From positions 31,647,851 to 31,711,850 of the forward strand of contig NC_079877.1 in the NCBI RefSeq assembly GCF_029227915.1: a stretch of 64,000 nucleotides of DNA. The letters run 5' to 3'. The notes below the pieces were generated by a model. The model saw nothing but the letters and a program-made list of their open reading frames with translations, ran no database searches and had not been told where the DNA came from. How positions within the stretch are numbered: position 1 is the stretch's first letter; each line of letters starts with the position of its first letter. This stretch comes from Hydractinia symbiolongicarpus. Taxonomy: Eukaryota; Cnidaria; Hydrozoa; Anthoathecata; Hydractiniidae. This document shows positions 37,076-49,750 of the stretch, piece by piece. Position numbers and translations under genes: made by a program.

Positions 37076-38193
37076 CCCCAGTCAATCGTTTCACTGTTAA
37101 AAGCGATGCAACCTAGTAACATCCGAATACTATCGCTAAATACATGTTGGTACGAATACGTGACGCAACCGTTGTAACTCAAACAGATTGACACCGTTAG
37201 AAAGTCAATGAAATGTAGTTTTTGAAACTGTCTCTATTTCTTCAGCGCGAACTAACGACTAGGATTCGTCCCACAGTAAAAAATACCTTATTTAACTTAT
37301 TTTTTTAACAAAGCGCTACCACAGAGCCTAAGGTAATCGCTGAATTCTGGCAATCATGGCAAATTAAGAAGAATGTTATTTCTTGGAGACCAATTGGCTC
37401 ATTTATCACATTTATAAGGTCACAGTCCAGAATCAGTTTAATTAATTTCCACAGGCACTCGTTTTACTGTTAAAAGCATTACAACTTAGTAATGTCGGAA
37501 GAAAATCACTAAATACATGTTGGTGCGAATATGTGACGCAACCGTTGCAACTCAAACGGATTGACACCGTTAGAAAGTCAATGAAATGTAGTTTTTGAAA
37601 CTTTCTCTATTTCTTCAGCGCAAACTAACAACTAGGATTCGTCCCACAGTAAAAAAAGACTTATTTATCTTAATTTTTTTGTAAAGCGCTACCACAGAGC
37701 CCAGTGTAATCGCTGACTTCCAGCAATCATGTCAAATTAAGAAGAATGTTATTCCTTGGAGAACAATTGGCTCATTTATCACATTTCTAAGGTCACAGTC
37801 CAGAATCAGTTTAATTAATTCCCACAGTCAATCCTTTCACTGTTAAAAGCAATACAACTTAGTAATATCGGAAGAAAATCACTAAATATATGTTGGTACG
37901 AATATGTGACGCAACCTTTGTAACTCAAACGGATTGACACCGTTAGAATGTCAATGAAATGTAGTTTTTGAAACTGTCTCTATTTCTTCAGCGCGAACTA
38001 ACGACTAGGATTCGACCCACAGTAAAAAATGACATATTTATCTTAATTTTTTAATAAAGCGCTACCACAGCGACCAGTGTAATCGCTGAGTTCCAGCAAT
38101 CATGTCAAATTAAGAAGAATGTTATTCCTTGGAGAACGACTGGCTCATTTTTCACATTGATAAGGTCACAGTCCAGAATCAGTTCAATTAACT
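37076..38193. repeat. Three-monomer HOR (1118 bp), unit 3 of 3
   Basis: Same unit again. Near its end it switches to GAGTTCCAGC, AAATTAAGAAG and GAACGACTGG, where units 1 and 2 have GAGTTGCAGC, AAATAAAGAAG and GAACAACTGG. This rightmost end matches the end of the single unit in the right large-duplication copy (about 58220-58270), so the extra units were added to its left. Confidence 0.95.
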
Positions 38194-39684
38194 CCCTAGT
38201 CAATCGTTTCACTGTTAAAAGCGATGCAACCTAGTAACATCCGAATACTATCGCTAAATACATGTTGGTACGAATACGTGACGCAACCGTTGTAACTAAA
38301 ACAGATTGACACCGTTAGAAAGTCAATGAAATGTAGTTTTTGAAACTGTCTCTATTTCTTCAGCGCGAACTAACGACTAGGATTCGTCCCACAGTAAAAA
38401 ATACCTTATTTATCTTATTTTTTTAACAAAGCGCTACCACAGAGCCTAAGGTAATCGCTGAATTCTGGCAATCATGTCAAATTAAGAAGAATGTTATTTC
38501 TTGGAGACCAATTGGCTCATTTATCACATTTATAAGGTCACAGTCCAGAATCAGTTTAATTAATTTCCACAGTCACTCGTTTTACTGTTAAAAGCAATAC
38601 AACTTAGTAATGTCGGAAGAAAATCACTAAATACATGTTGGTGCGAATATGTGACGCAACCGTTGCAACTCAAACGGATTGACACCCTTAGAAAGTCAAT
38701 GAAATGTAGTTTTTGAAACTGTCTCTATTTTTTCAGCGCGAACTAACGACTAGGATTCGTCCCACAGTAAAAAATGACTTATTTATCTTAATTTTTTAGT
38801 AAAGCGCTACCACAGAGCCCAGTGTAATCGCTGAGCTCCAGCAGTCATGTCAAATTAAGAAGAATGTTATTCCTTGGAGAACAATTGGCTCATTTATCAC
38901 ATTTATAAGATCGCAGTCCAGAATCAGTTTAATTAATTCCCACAGTCAATCGTTTCACTGTGAAAAGCAATACAACTTAATAATGTCGGAAGAAAATCAC
39001 TAATTACATGTTGGTGCGAATATGTGACGCAACCGTTGCAACTCAAACGGATTGACACCGTTAGAAAGTCAATGAAATGTAGTTTTTGAAACTGTTCCTA
39101 ATTTTTCAGCGCGTGCTAACGGCCAGGATTGGTCCCACAGTAAGAAAAGACTTTTATATCTAAATTTTTAAACAAACCGCAACCACAGAGCGTAATGTAA
39201 TTGCTGAATTCCAGCAATCATGTCAAATTAAGAAGAATGTTATTCCTTGGAGAACAATTGCCTCATTTATCACATTAATAAGGTCACAGTCCAGAATCAG
39301 TTCAATTAACTCCCACAGTCAATTGTTTCACTGTTAAAAGCAATACAACTTAGTAATGTCGGAAGAAAATCACTAAGTACATGTTGGTGCGAATATGAGA
39401 CGCAACCGTTGCAACTCAAACGGATTAAAACTGTTAGAAAGTCAATGAAATGTAGTTTTTGAAACTGTCTCTATTTCTTCAGCGCGAACTAACGACTAGA
39501 ATTCGACCCACAGTAAAAAATGACATATTTATCTTAATTTTTTAATAAAGCGCTACCACAGCGACCAGTGTAATCGCTGAGTTGCAGCAATCATGTCAAA
39601 TAAAGAAGAATGTTATTCCTTGGAGAACAACTGGCTCATTTTTCACATTGATAAGGTCACAGTCCAGAATCAGTTCAATTAACT
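38194..39684. repeat. Four-monomer HOR (1491 bp), copy at 38.2 kb
   Basis: Partner of 33349-34839. It is followed at 39685 by monomers resembling the three-monomer unit, so four plus three monomers form a larger seven-monomer period interrupted by extra three-monomer units. Private changes include CTTTTATATC for CTTATATATC at about 39152 and AATTGTTTCAC at about 39321. Confidence 0.9.
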
Positions 39685-41547
39685 CCCTAGTCAATCGTTT
39701 CACTGTTAAAAGCGATGCAACCTAGTAACATCCGAATACTATCGCTAAATACATGTTGGTACGAATACGTGACGCAACCGTTGTAACTCAAACAGATTGA
39801 CACCGTTAGAAAGTCAATGAAATGTAGTTTTTGAAACTGTCTCTATTTCTTCAGCGCGAACTAACGACTAGGATTCGTCCCACAGTAAAAAATACCTTAT
39901 TTATCTTATTTTTTTAACAAAGCGCTACCACAGAGCCTAAGGTAATCGCTGAATTCTGGCAATCATGGCAAATTAAGAAGAATGTTATTTCTTGGAGACC
40001 AATTGGCTCATTTATCACATTTATAAGGTCACAGTCCAGAATCAGTTTAATTAATTTCCACAGGCACTCGTTTTACTGTTAAAAGCAATACAACTTAGTA
40101 ATGTCGGAAGAAAATCACTAAATACATGTTGGTGCGAATATGTGACGCAACCGTTGCAACTCAAACGGATTGACACCGTTAGAAAGTCAATGAAATGTAG
40201 TTTTTGAAACTTTCTCTATTTCTTCAGCGCAAACTAACAACTAGGATTCGTCCCACAGTAAAAAAAGACTTATTTATCTTAATTTTTTTGTAAAGCGCTA
40301 CCACAGAGCCCAGTGTAATCGCTGACTTCCAGCAATCATGTCAAATTAAGAAGAATGTTATTCCTTGGAGAACAACTGGCTCATTTTTCACATTGATAAG
40401 GTCACAGTCCAGAATCAGTTCAATTAACTCCCTAGTCAATCGTTTCACTGTTAAAAGCGATGCAACTTAGTAACATCCAAATACTCTCGCTAAATACATG
40501 TTGGTACGAATACGTGACGCAACCGTTGTAACTCAAACAGATTGACACCGTTAGAAAGTCAATGAAATGTAGTTTTTGAAACTGTCTCTATTTCTTCAGC
40601 GCGAACTAACGACTAGGATTCGTCCCACAGTAAAAAATGACTTATTTATCTTAGTTTTTTAGTAAAGCGCTACCACAGAGCCCAGTGTAATCACTGAGTT
40701 CCAGCAATCATGTCAAATTAAGAAGAATGTTATTCCTTGGAGAACAATTGGCTCATTTATCACATTTATAAGGTCACAGTCCAGAATCAGTTTAATTAAT
40801 TCCCACAGTCAATCGTTTCACTGTTAAAAGCAATACAACTTAGTAATGTCGGAAGAAAATCACTAAATACATGTTGGTGCGAATTTGTGACGCAACCGTT
40901 GCAACTCAAACGGATTGACACCGTTAGAAAGTCAATGAAATGTAGTTTTTGAAACTGTTCCTAATTTTTCAGCGCGTGCTAACGGCCAGGATTGGTCCCA
41001 CAGTAAGGAAAGACTTATTTATCTAAATTTTTAAACAAAGCGCAACCACAGAGCGTAATGTAATTGCTGACTTCCAGCAATCATGTCAAATTAAGAAGAA
41101 TGTGATTCCTTGGAGACCAATTGCCTCATTTATCACATTAATAAGGTCACAGTCCAGAATCAGTTCAATTAACTCCCACAGTCAATCGTTTCACTGTTAA
41201 AAGCAATACAACTTAGTAATGTCGGAAGAAAATCACTAAGTACATGTTGGTGCGAATATGAGACGCAACCGTTGCAACTCAAACGGATTAAAACTGTTAG
41301 AAAGTCAATGAAATGTAGTTTTTTAAACTGTCTCTATTTCTTCAGCGCGAACTAACGACTAGGATTCGACCCACAGTAAAAAATGACATATTTATCTTAA
41401 TTTTTTAATAAAGCGCTACCACAGCGACCAGTGTAATCGCTGAATTGTGGCAATCATGTCAAATTAAGAAGAATGTTATTCCTTGGAGACCAATTGGCTC
41501 ATTTATCACATTTATAAGGTCACAGTCCAGAATCAGTTTAATTAATT
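39685..41547. repeat. Satellite monomers following the 4-monomer HOR
   Basis: Five monomers. The first two repeat the CCCTAGTC and CACAGGCACTCG types of the three-monomer HOR. The AATCCTTTCAC type is missing: the second monomer's GACTTCCAGC end fuses to ACTGGCTCATTTTTCAC at about 40378. The right large-duplication copy keeps the missing monomer (about 60505-60880). Then follow monomers with CATCCAAATACTCTCG, GAATTTGTGACG and GTAAGGAAAG, all shared with 60933-62050. Confidence 0.88.
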
Positions 41548-41920
41548 TTCACAGTCACTCGTTTCACTGTTAAAAGCAATACAACTTAGTAATGTCGGAA
41601 GAAAATCACTAAGTACATGTTGGTGTGAATATGAGACGCAACCGTTGCAACTCAAACGGATTAAAACTGTTAGAAAGTCAATGAAATGTAGTTTTTGAAA
41701 CTGTCTCTATTTCTTCAGCGCGAACTAACGACTAGGATTCGACCCACAGTAAAAAATGACATATTTAGCTTAATTTTTTAATAAAGCGCTACGACAGCGA
41801 CCAGTGTAATCGCTGAGTTCCAGCAATCATGTCAAATAAAGAAGAATGTTATTCCTTGGAGACCAATTGGCTCATTTATCACATTTATAAGGTCACAGTC
41901 CAGAATCAGTTTAATTAATT
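41548..41920. repeat. Single-monomer tandem duplication, copy 1
   Basis: Starts at a rare TTTTCACAGTCACTCG junction and carries TTGGTGTGAATATGAG, ATTTAGCTTAATTTTT and CTACGACAGCGACC. The same combination follows exactly 373 bp later. The right large-duplication copy has it only once (about 62050), so this is one of its six length differences. Confidence 0.93.
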
Positions 41921-42293
41921 TTCACAGTCACTCGTTTCACTGTTAAAAGCAATACAACTTAGTAATGTCGGAAGAAAATCACTAAGTACATGTTGGTGTG
42001 AATATGAGACGCAACCGTTGCAACTCAAACGGATTAAAACTGTTAGAAAGTCAATGAAATGTAGTTTTTGAAACTGTCTCTATTTCTTCAGCGCGAACTA
42101 ACGACTAGGATTCGACCCACAGTAAAAAATGACATATTTAGCTTAATTTTTTAATAAAGCGCTACGACAGCGACCAGTGTAATCGCTGAGTTCCAGCAAT
42201 CATGTCAAATAAAGAAGAATGTTATTCCTTGGAGAACAACTGGCTCATTTTTCACATTGATAAGGTCACAGTCCAGAATCAGTTCAATTAACT
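41921..42293. repeat. Single-monomer tandem duplication, copy 2
   Basis: Same private variants as the preceding monomer. The only clear change is at the end, GAACAACTGGCTCATTTTTC in place of GACCAATTGGCTCATTTATC, placing the exchange point in the last ~70 bases of the monomer. Confidence 0.93.
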
Positions 42294-43784
42294 CCCTAGT
42301 CAATCGTTTCACTGTTAAAAGCGATGCAACCTAGTAACATCCGAATACTATCGCTAAATACATGTTGGTACGAATACGTGACGCAACCGTTGTAACTCAA
42401 ACAGATTGACACCGTTAGAAAGTCAATGAAATGTAGTTTTTGAAACAGTCTCTATTTCTTCAGCGCGAACTAACGACTAGGATTCGTCCCACAGTAAAAA
42501 ATACCTTATTTATCTTATTTTTTTAACAAAGCGCTACCACAGAGCCTAAGGTAATAGCTGAATTCTGGCAATCATGTCAAATTAAGAAGAATGTTATTCC
42601 TTGGAGACCAATTGGCTCATTTATCACATTTATAAGGTCACAGTCCAGAATCAGTTTAATTAATTTCCACAGTCACTCGTTTCACTATTAAAAGCAATAC
42701 AACTTAGTAATGTCGGAAGAAAATCACTAAATACATGTTGGTGCGAATATGTGACGCAACCGTTGCAATTCAAACGGATTGACACCGTTAGAAAGTCAAT
42801 GAAATGTAGTTTTTGAAACTGTCTCTATTTCTTCAGCGCGAACTAACGACTAGGATTCGTCCCACAGTAAAAAAAGACTTATTTATCTTAAATTTTTTGT
42901 AAAGCTCTACCACAGAGCCCAGTGTAATCGCTGAGTTCCAGCAATCATGTCAAATTAAGAAGAATGTTATTCCTTGGAGAACAATTGGCTCATTTATCAC
43001 ATTTATAAGGTCACAGTCCAGAATCAGTTTAATTAATTCCCACAGTCAATCGTTTCACTGTTAAAAGCAATACAACTTAGTAATGTCGGAAGAAAATCAC
43101 TAAATACATGTTGGTGCGAATATGTGACGCAACCGTTGCAACTCAAACGGATTGACACCTTTAGAAAGTCAATGAAATGTAGTTTTTGAAACTGTTCCTA
43201 ATTTTTCAGCGCGTGGTAACGGCCAGGATTGGTCCCACAGTAAGAAAAGACTTATTTATCTAAATTTTTAAATAAAGCGCAACCACAGAGCCCAGTGTAA
43301 TCGCTGAGTTCCAGCAATCATGTCAAATTAAGAAGAATGTTATTCCTTGGAGACCAATTGCCTCATTTATCACATTAATAAGGTCACAGTCCAGAATCAG
43401 TTCAATTAACTCCCACAGTCAATCGTTTCACTGTTAAAAGCAATACAACTTAGTAATGTTGGAAGAAAATCACTAAGTACATGTTGGTGCGAATATGAGA
43501 CGCAACCGTTGCAACTCAAACGGATTAAAACTGTTAGAAAGTCAATGAAATGTAGTTTTTGAAACTGTCTCTATTTCTTCAGCGCGAACTAACGACTAGA
43601 ATTTGACCCACAGTAAAAAATGACATATTTATCTTAATTTTTTAATAAAGCGCTACCACAGCGACCAGTGTAATCGCTGAGTTGCAGCAATCATGTCAAA
43701 TAAAGAAGAATGTTATTCCTTGGAGAACAACTGGCTCATTTTTCACATTGATAAGGTCACAGTCCAGAATCAGTTCAATTAACT
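42294..43784. repeat. Four-monomer HOR (1491 bp), unit 1 of 3
   Basis: Markers in order: GAAACAGTCTC with GGTAATAGCTG; TCACTATTAAAAGC with GCAATTCAAACGG; TTTTTTGTAAAGCTCTACC and GACACCTTTAG with GCGTGGTAACGG; then AATGTTGGAAG with AGAATTTGACCC. The unit recurs at 44531-46021 and 46022-47512. This order differs from the four-monomer unit at 33349 but is built from related monomer types. Confidence 0.94.
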
Positions 43785-44530
43785 CCCTAGTCAATCGTTT
43801 CACTGTTAAAAGCGATACAACTTAGTAATATCGGAAAAAAATCACTAAATAAATGTTGGTACGAATATATGACGCAACCGTTGTAACTCAAACGGATTGA
43901 CACCGTTAGAAAGTCATTGGAATGTAGTTTTTAAAACTGTCTCTCTTTCTTCAGCGCGCGATAACGGCCAGGATTGGTCCCACAGTAAGAGAAGACTTAT
44001 TTATCTACATTTTTAGGTAAAGCGCTACCACAGAGCCTAGTGTAATCGCTGAAATCCAGCAATCATGCCATATTACGAAGAATGTTATTCCTTGGAGTCC
44101 AATAGGCTCATTTATCACATTTATAAGGTCACAGTCAAGAATCAGTTCAATTAACTCCCTCAGTCAATCCTTTCACTGTTAAAAGCAATACAACTTAGTA
44201 ATATCGGAAGAAAATCACTAAATACATGTTGGTACGAATATGTGACACAACCGTTGTAACTCAAACGGATTGACACCGTAAGAAAGTCAATGAAATGTAG
44301 TTTTTGAAACTGTCTCTATTTCTTCAGCGCAAACTAACGACTAGGATTCGCCCCACATTAAAAAAATGACTTATTTATCTTAATTTTTTAATAAGGCGCT
44401 ACCACAGCGCCCAGTTAAATCGCTGAGTTCCAGCAATCATGTCAAATTAAGAAGAATGTTAGTTCTTGTATTCAAACTGGCTCATTTTTCACATTGATAA
44501 GGTCACAGTCCAGAATCAGTTCAATTAACT
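43785..44530. repeat. Two-monomer insert (746 bp) between four-monomer units
   Basis: Carries AAATAAATG with CATTGGAATG and GTAAGAGAAGAC, then AATCCTTTCAC with GACACAACCG and CACATTAAAA. Near-identical to the two monomers from 47513. Both share GTCAAGAATCAG (44131, 47861) where the older relatives at about 26240 and 28853 read TCCAGAATCAG. The pair therefore moved as a unit after that substitution. Its right end fuses to ACTGGCTCATTTTTCAC near 44477. Confidence 0.92.
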
Positions 44531-46021
44531 CCCTAGTCAATCGTTTCACTGTTAAAAGCGATGCAACCTAGTAACATCCGAATACTATCGCTAAATACAT
44601 GTTGGTACGAATACGTGACGCAACCGTTGTAACTCAAACAGATTGACACCGTTAGAAAGTCAATGAAATGTAGTTTTTGAAACAGTCTCTATTTCTTCAG
44701 CGCGAACTAACGACTAGGATTCGTCCCACAGTAAAAAATACCTTATTTATCTTATTTTTTTAACAAAGCGCTACCACAGAGCCTAAGGTAATAGCTGAAT
44801 TCTGGCAATCATGTCAAATTAAGAAGAATGTTATTCCTTGGAGACCAATTGGCTCATTTATCACATTTATAAGGTCACAGTCCAGAATCAGTTTAATTAA
44901 TTTCCACAGTCACTCGTTTCACTATTAAAAGCAATACAACTTAGTAATGTCGGAAGAAAATCACTAAATACATGTTGGTGCGAATATGTGACGCAACCGT
45001 TGCAATTCAAACGGATTGACACCGTTAGAAAGTCAATGAAATGTAGTTTTTGAAACTGTCTCTATTTCTTCAGCGCGAACTAACGACTAGGATTCGTCCC
45101 ACAGTAAAAAAAGACTTATTTATCTTAAATTTTTTGTAAAGCTCTACCACAGAGCCCAGTGTAATCGCTGAGTTCCAGCAATCATGTCAAATTAAGAAGA
45201 ATGTTATTCCTTGGAGAACAATTGGCTCATTTATCACATTTATAAGGTCACAGTCCAGAATCAGTTTAATTAATTCCCACAGTCAATCGTTTCACTGTTA
45301 AAAGCAATACAACTTAGTAATGTCGGAAGAAAATCACTAAATACATGTTGGTGCGAATATGTGACGCAACCGTTGCAACTCAAACGGATTGACACCTTTA
45401 GAAAGTCAATGAAATGTAGTTTTTGAAACTGTTCCTAATTTTTCAGCGCGTGGTAACGGCCAGGATTGGTCCCACAGTAAGAAAAGACTTATTTATCTAA
45501 ATTTTTAAATAAAGCGCAACCACAGAGCCCAGTGTAATCGCTGAGTTCCAGCAATCATGTCAAATTAAGAAGAATGTTATTCCTTGGAGACCAATTGCCT
45601 CATTTATCACATTAATAAGGTCACAGTCCAGAATCAGTTCAATTAACTCCCACAGTCAATCGTTTCACTGTTAAAAGCAATACAACTTAGTAATGTTGGA
45701 AGAAAATCACTAAGTACATGTTGGTGCGAATATGAGACGCAACCGTTGCAACTCAAACGGATTAAAACTGTTAGAAAGTCAATGAAATGTAGTTTTTGAA
45801 ACTGTCTCTATTTCTTCAGCGCGAACTAACGACTAGAATTTGACCCACAGTAAAAAATGACATATTTATCTTAATTTTTTAATAAAGCGCTACCACAGCG
45901 ACCAGTGTAATCGCTGAGTTGCAGCAATCATGTCAAATAAAGAAGAATGTTATTCCTTGGAGAACAACTGGCTCATTTTTCACATTGATAAGGTCACAGT
46001 CCAGAATCAGTTCAATTAACT
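44531..46021. repeat. Four-monomer HOR (1491 bp), unit 2 of 3
   Basis: Same length and marker order as 42294-43784; I see almost no differences. Together with the preceding two-monomer insert it gives the 2238-bp (6 x 373) spacing between the TCACTATTAAAAGC monomers at 42665 and 44903. Confidence 0.94.
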
Positions 46022-47512
46022 CCCTAGTCAATCGTTTCACTGTTAAAAGCGATGCAACCTAGTAACATCCGAATACTATCGCTAAATACATGTTGGTACG
46101 AATACGTGACGCAACCGTTGTAACTCAAACGGATTGACACCGTTAGAAAGTCATTGGAATGTAGTTTTTGAAACAGTCTCTATTTCTTCAGCGCGAACTA
46201 ACGACTAGGATTCGTCCCACAGTAAAAAATACCTTATTTATCTTATTTTTTTAACAAAGCGCTACCACAGAGCCTAAGGTAATAGCTGAATTCTGGCAAT
46301 CATGTCAAATTAAGAAGAATGTTATTCCTTGGAGACCAATTGGCTCATTTATCACATTTATAAGGTCACAGTCCAGAATCAGTTTAATTAATTTCCACAG
46401 TCACTCGTTTCACTATTAAAAGCAATACAACTTAGTAATGTCGGAAGAAAATCACTAAATACATGTTGGTGCGAATATGTGACGCAACCGTTGCAATTCA
46501 AACGGATTGACACCGTTAGAAAGTCAATGAAATGTAGTTTTTGAAACTGTCTCTATTTCTTCAGCGCGAACTAACGACTAGGATTCGTCCCACAGTAAAA
46601 AAAGACTTATTTATCTTAAATTTTTTGTAAAGCTCTACCACAGAGCCCAGTGTAATCGCTGAGTTCCAGCAATCATGTCAAATTAAGAAGAATGTTATTC
46701 CTTGGAGAACAATTGGCTCATTTATCACATTTATAAGGTCACAGTCCAGAATCAGTTTAATTAATTCCCACAGTCAATCGTTTCACTGTTAAAAGCAATA
46801 CAACTTAGTAATGTCGGAAGAAAATCACTAAATACATGTTGGTGCGAATATGTGACGCAACCGTTGCAACTCAAACGGATTGACACCTTTAGAAAGTCAA
46901 TGAAATGTAGTTTTTGAAACTGTTCCTAATTTTTCAGCGCGTGGTAACGGCCAGGATTGGTCCCACAGTAAGAAAAGACTTATTTATCTAAATTTTTAAA
47001 TAAAGCGCAACCACAGAGCCCAGTGTAATCGCTGAGTTCCAGCAATCATGTCAAATTAAGAAGAATGTTATTCCTTGGAGACCAATTGCCTCATTTATCA
47101 CATTAATAAGGTCACAGTCCAGAATCAGTTCAATTAACTCCCACAGTCAATCGTTTCACTGTTAAAAGCAATACAACTTAGTAATGTTGGAAGAAAATCA
47201 CTAAGTACATGTTGGTGCGAATATGAGACGCAACCGTTGCAACTCAAACGGATTAAAACTGTTAGAAAGTCAATGAAATGTAGTTTTTGAAACTGTCTCT
47301 ATTTCTTCAGCGCGAACTAACGACTAGAATTTGACCCACAGTAAAAAATGACATATTTATCTTAATTTTTTAATAAAGCGCTACCACAGCGACCAGTGTA
47401 ATCGCTGAGTTGCAGCAATCATGTCAAATAAAGAAGAATGTTATTCCTTGGAGAACAACTGGCTCATTTTTCACATTGATAAGGTCACAGTCCAGAATCA
47501 GTTCAATTAACT
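46022..47512. repeat. Four-monomer HOR (1491 bp), unit 3 of 3, with a conversion-like patch
   Basis: Same unit again. The first monomer differs from its two counterparts at three sites clustered in 27 bases (46131 G for A, 46154 T for A, 46157 G for A). All three match the CATTGGAATG monomer type found at 43785 and 47513. Sequence on both sides, including GAAACAGTC, is of the host type. The last ~500 bp of this unit, from about 47010, are also the beginning of the right large-duplication copy. Confidence 0.93.
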
Positions 47513-49750
47513 CCCTAGTCAATCGTTTCACTGTTAAAAGCGATACAACTTAGTAATATCGGAAAAAAATCACTAAATAAATGTTGGTACGAATATATGA
47601 CGCAACCGTTGTAACTCAAACGGATTGACACCGTTAGAAAGTCATTGGAATGTAGTTTTTAAAACTGTCTCTCTTTCTTCAGCGCGCGATAACGGCCAGG
47701 ATTGGTCCCACAGTAAGAGAAGACTTATTTATCTACATTTTTAGGTAAAGCGCTACCACAGAGCCTAGTGTAATCGCTGAAATCCAGCAATCATGCCATA
47801 TTACGAAGAATGTTATTCCTTGGAGTCCAATAGGCTCATTTATCACATTTATAAGGTCACAGTCAAGAATCAGTTCAATTAACTCCCTCAGTCAATCCTT
47901 TCACTGTTAAAAGCAATACAACTTAGTAATATCGGAAGAAAATCACTAAATACATGTTGGTACGAATATGTGACACAACCGTTGTAACTCAAACGGATTG
48001 ACACCGTAAGAAAGTCAATGAAATGTAGTTTTTGAAACTGTCTCTATTTCTTCAGCGCAAACTAACGACTAGGATTCGCCCCACATTAAAAAAATGACTT
48101 ATTTATCTTAATTTTTTAATAAGGCGCTACCACAGCGCCCAGTTAAATCGCTGAGTTCCAGCAATCATGTCAAATTAAGAAGAATGTTAGTTCTTGTATT
48201 CAAACTGGCTCATTTATCACATTTATAAGGTCAAAGTCCAAAATCAGTTCAATTAAGTCCCACACTCAAACGTTTCACTTCTAAAAGCGATGCAACCTAG
48301 TAATATCCGAATACTATCGCTAAATACATGTTGGTACGAATACGTGACGCAACCGTTGTAACTCAAACAGATTGACACCGTTAGAAAGTCCATGAAATGT
48401 ATTTTTTGAAACTGTCTCTATTTCTTCAGCGCGCGATAACGGTTAGGATTGGTATCACTGCAAAAAATACCTTATTTATCTCATTTTTTTAACAAAGCGC
48501 TACCACGGAGCCTAAGGTAATCGCTGAATTCTGGCAAACATGTCAAATTAAGAAGAATGTTATTCCTTGGAGACCAATTGGCTCATTTATCACATTTATA
48601 AGGTCACAGTCCAGAATCAGTTTAATTAATTTCCACAGTCACTCGTTTCACTGTTAGAAACAATACAACTTAGTAATGTCGCAAGAAAATCACTAAATAC
48701 ATGTTGGTGCGAATATGTGACGCAACCGTTGCAACTCAAACGGATTGACACAGTTAGAAAGTCAATGAAATGTAGTTTTTGAAACTGTCTCTATTTTTTC
48801 AGCGATAACTAACGACTAGGATTCGTCCCACAGTAAAAAATGACTTATTTATCTTAATTTTTTGGTAAAGCGCTACCACAGAGCCCAGTGTAATCGCTGA
48901 GTTCCAGCAATCATGTCAAATTAAGAAGAATGTTATTCCTTGGAGAACAATTGGCTCATTTATCACATTTATAAGGTCACAGTCCAGAATCAGTTTAATT
49001 AATTCCCACAGTCAATCGTTTCACTGTTAAAAGCAATACAACTTAGTAATGTCGGAAGAAAACCACTAAATACATGTTGGTGCGAATATGTGACGCAACC
49101 GTTGCAACTCAAACGGATTGACACCGTTAGAAAGTCAATAAAATGTAGTTTTTGAAACTGTTCCTAATTTTTCAGCGCGTGCTAACGGCCAGGATTGGTC
49201 CCACAGTAAGAAAAGACTTATTTATCTAAATTTTTAAACAAAGCGCAACCACAGAGCGTAATGTAATTGCTGAATTCCAGCAATCATGTCAAATTAAGAA
49301 GAATGTTATTCCTTGGAGACCAATTGCCTCATTTATCACATTAATAAGGTCACAGTCCAGAATCAGTTCAATTAACTCCCACAGTCAATCGTTTCACTGT
49401 TAAAAGCAATACAACTTAGTAATGTCGGAAGAAAATCACTAAGTACATGTTGGTGCGAATATGAGACGCAACCGTTGCAACTCAAACGGATTAAAACTGT
49501 TAGAAAGTCAATGAAATGTAGTTTTTGAAACTGTCTCTATTTCTTCAGCGCGAACTAACGACTAGAATTCGACCCACAGTAAAAAATGACATATTTATCT
49601 TAATTTTTTAATAAAGCGCTACCACAGCGGCCAGTGTAATCGCTGAGTTGCAGCAATCATGTCAAATAAAGAAGAATGTTATTCCTTGGAGAACAACTGG
49701 CTCATTTTTCACGTTGATAAGGTCACAGTCCAGAATCAGTTCAATTAACT

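Larger units (their letters stand above)
25390..42322. repeat. Large duplication, left copy (~16.9 kb)
   Basis: Aligns with 47010-62452. Anchors: 25561/47182, 25892/47513 and 26640/48261 (offset 21621); 31112/52360 (21248); 32976/56088 (23112); 34467/56833 and 34840/57206 (22366); 38194/58324 (20130); 40430/60933 (20503); ends 42322/62452 (20130). Each offset change is a whole number of monomers. The left edge lies near the ACCACAGAGCCCAGTG segment at about 25388; upstream of it the two copies belong to different types. The right edge is at GTTAAAAGC, after which this copy reads GATGC and the other AATAC. By eye the copies differ by isolated substitutions only. Confidence 0.92.

Noticed and set aside
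34840-38193. Assembly collapse or expansion as the sole explanation for near-identical units
   Set aside because: Not excluded, but unit-specific differences (C/T near 35301; the GAGTTCCAGC end of unit 3) and the constant 1118-bp size fit real tandem units. Read-level checking would decide.
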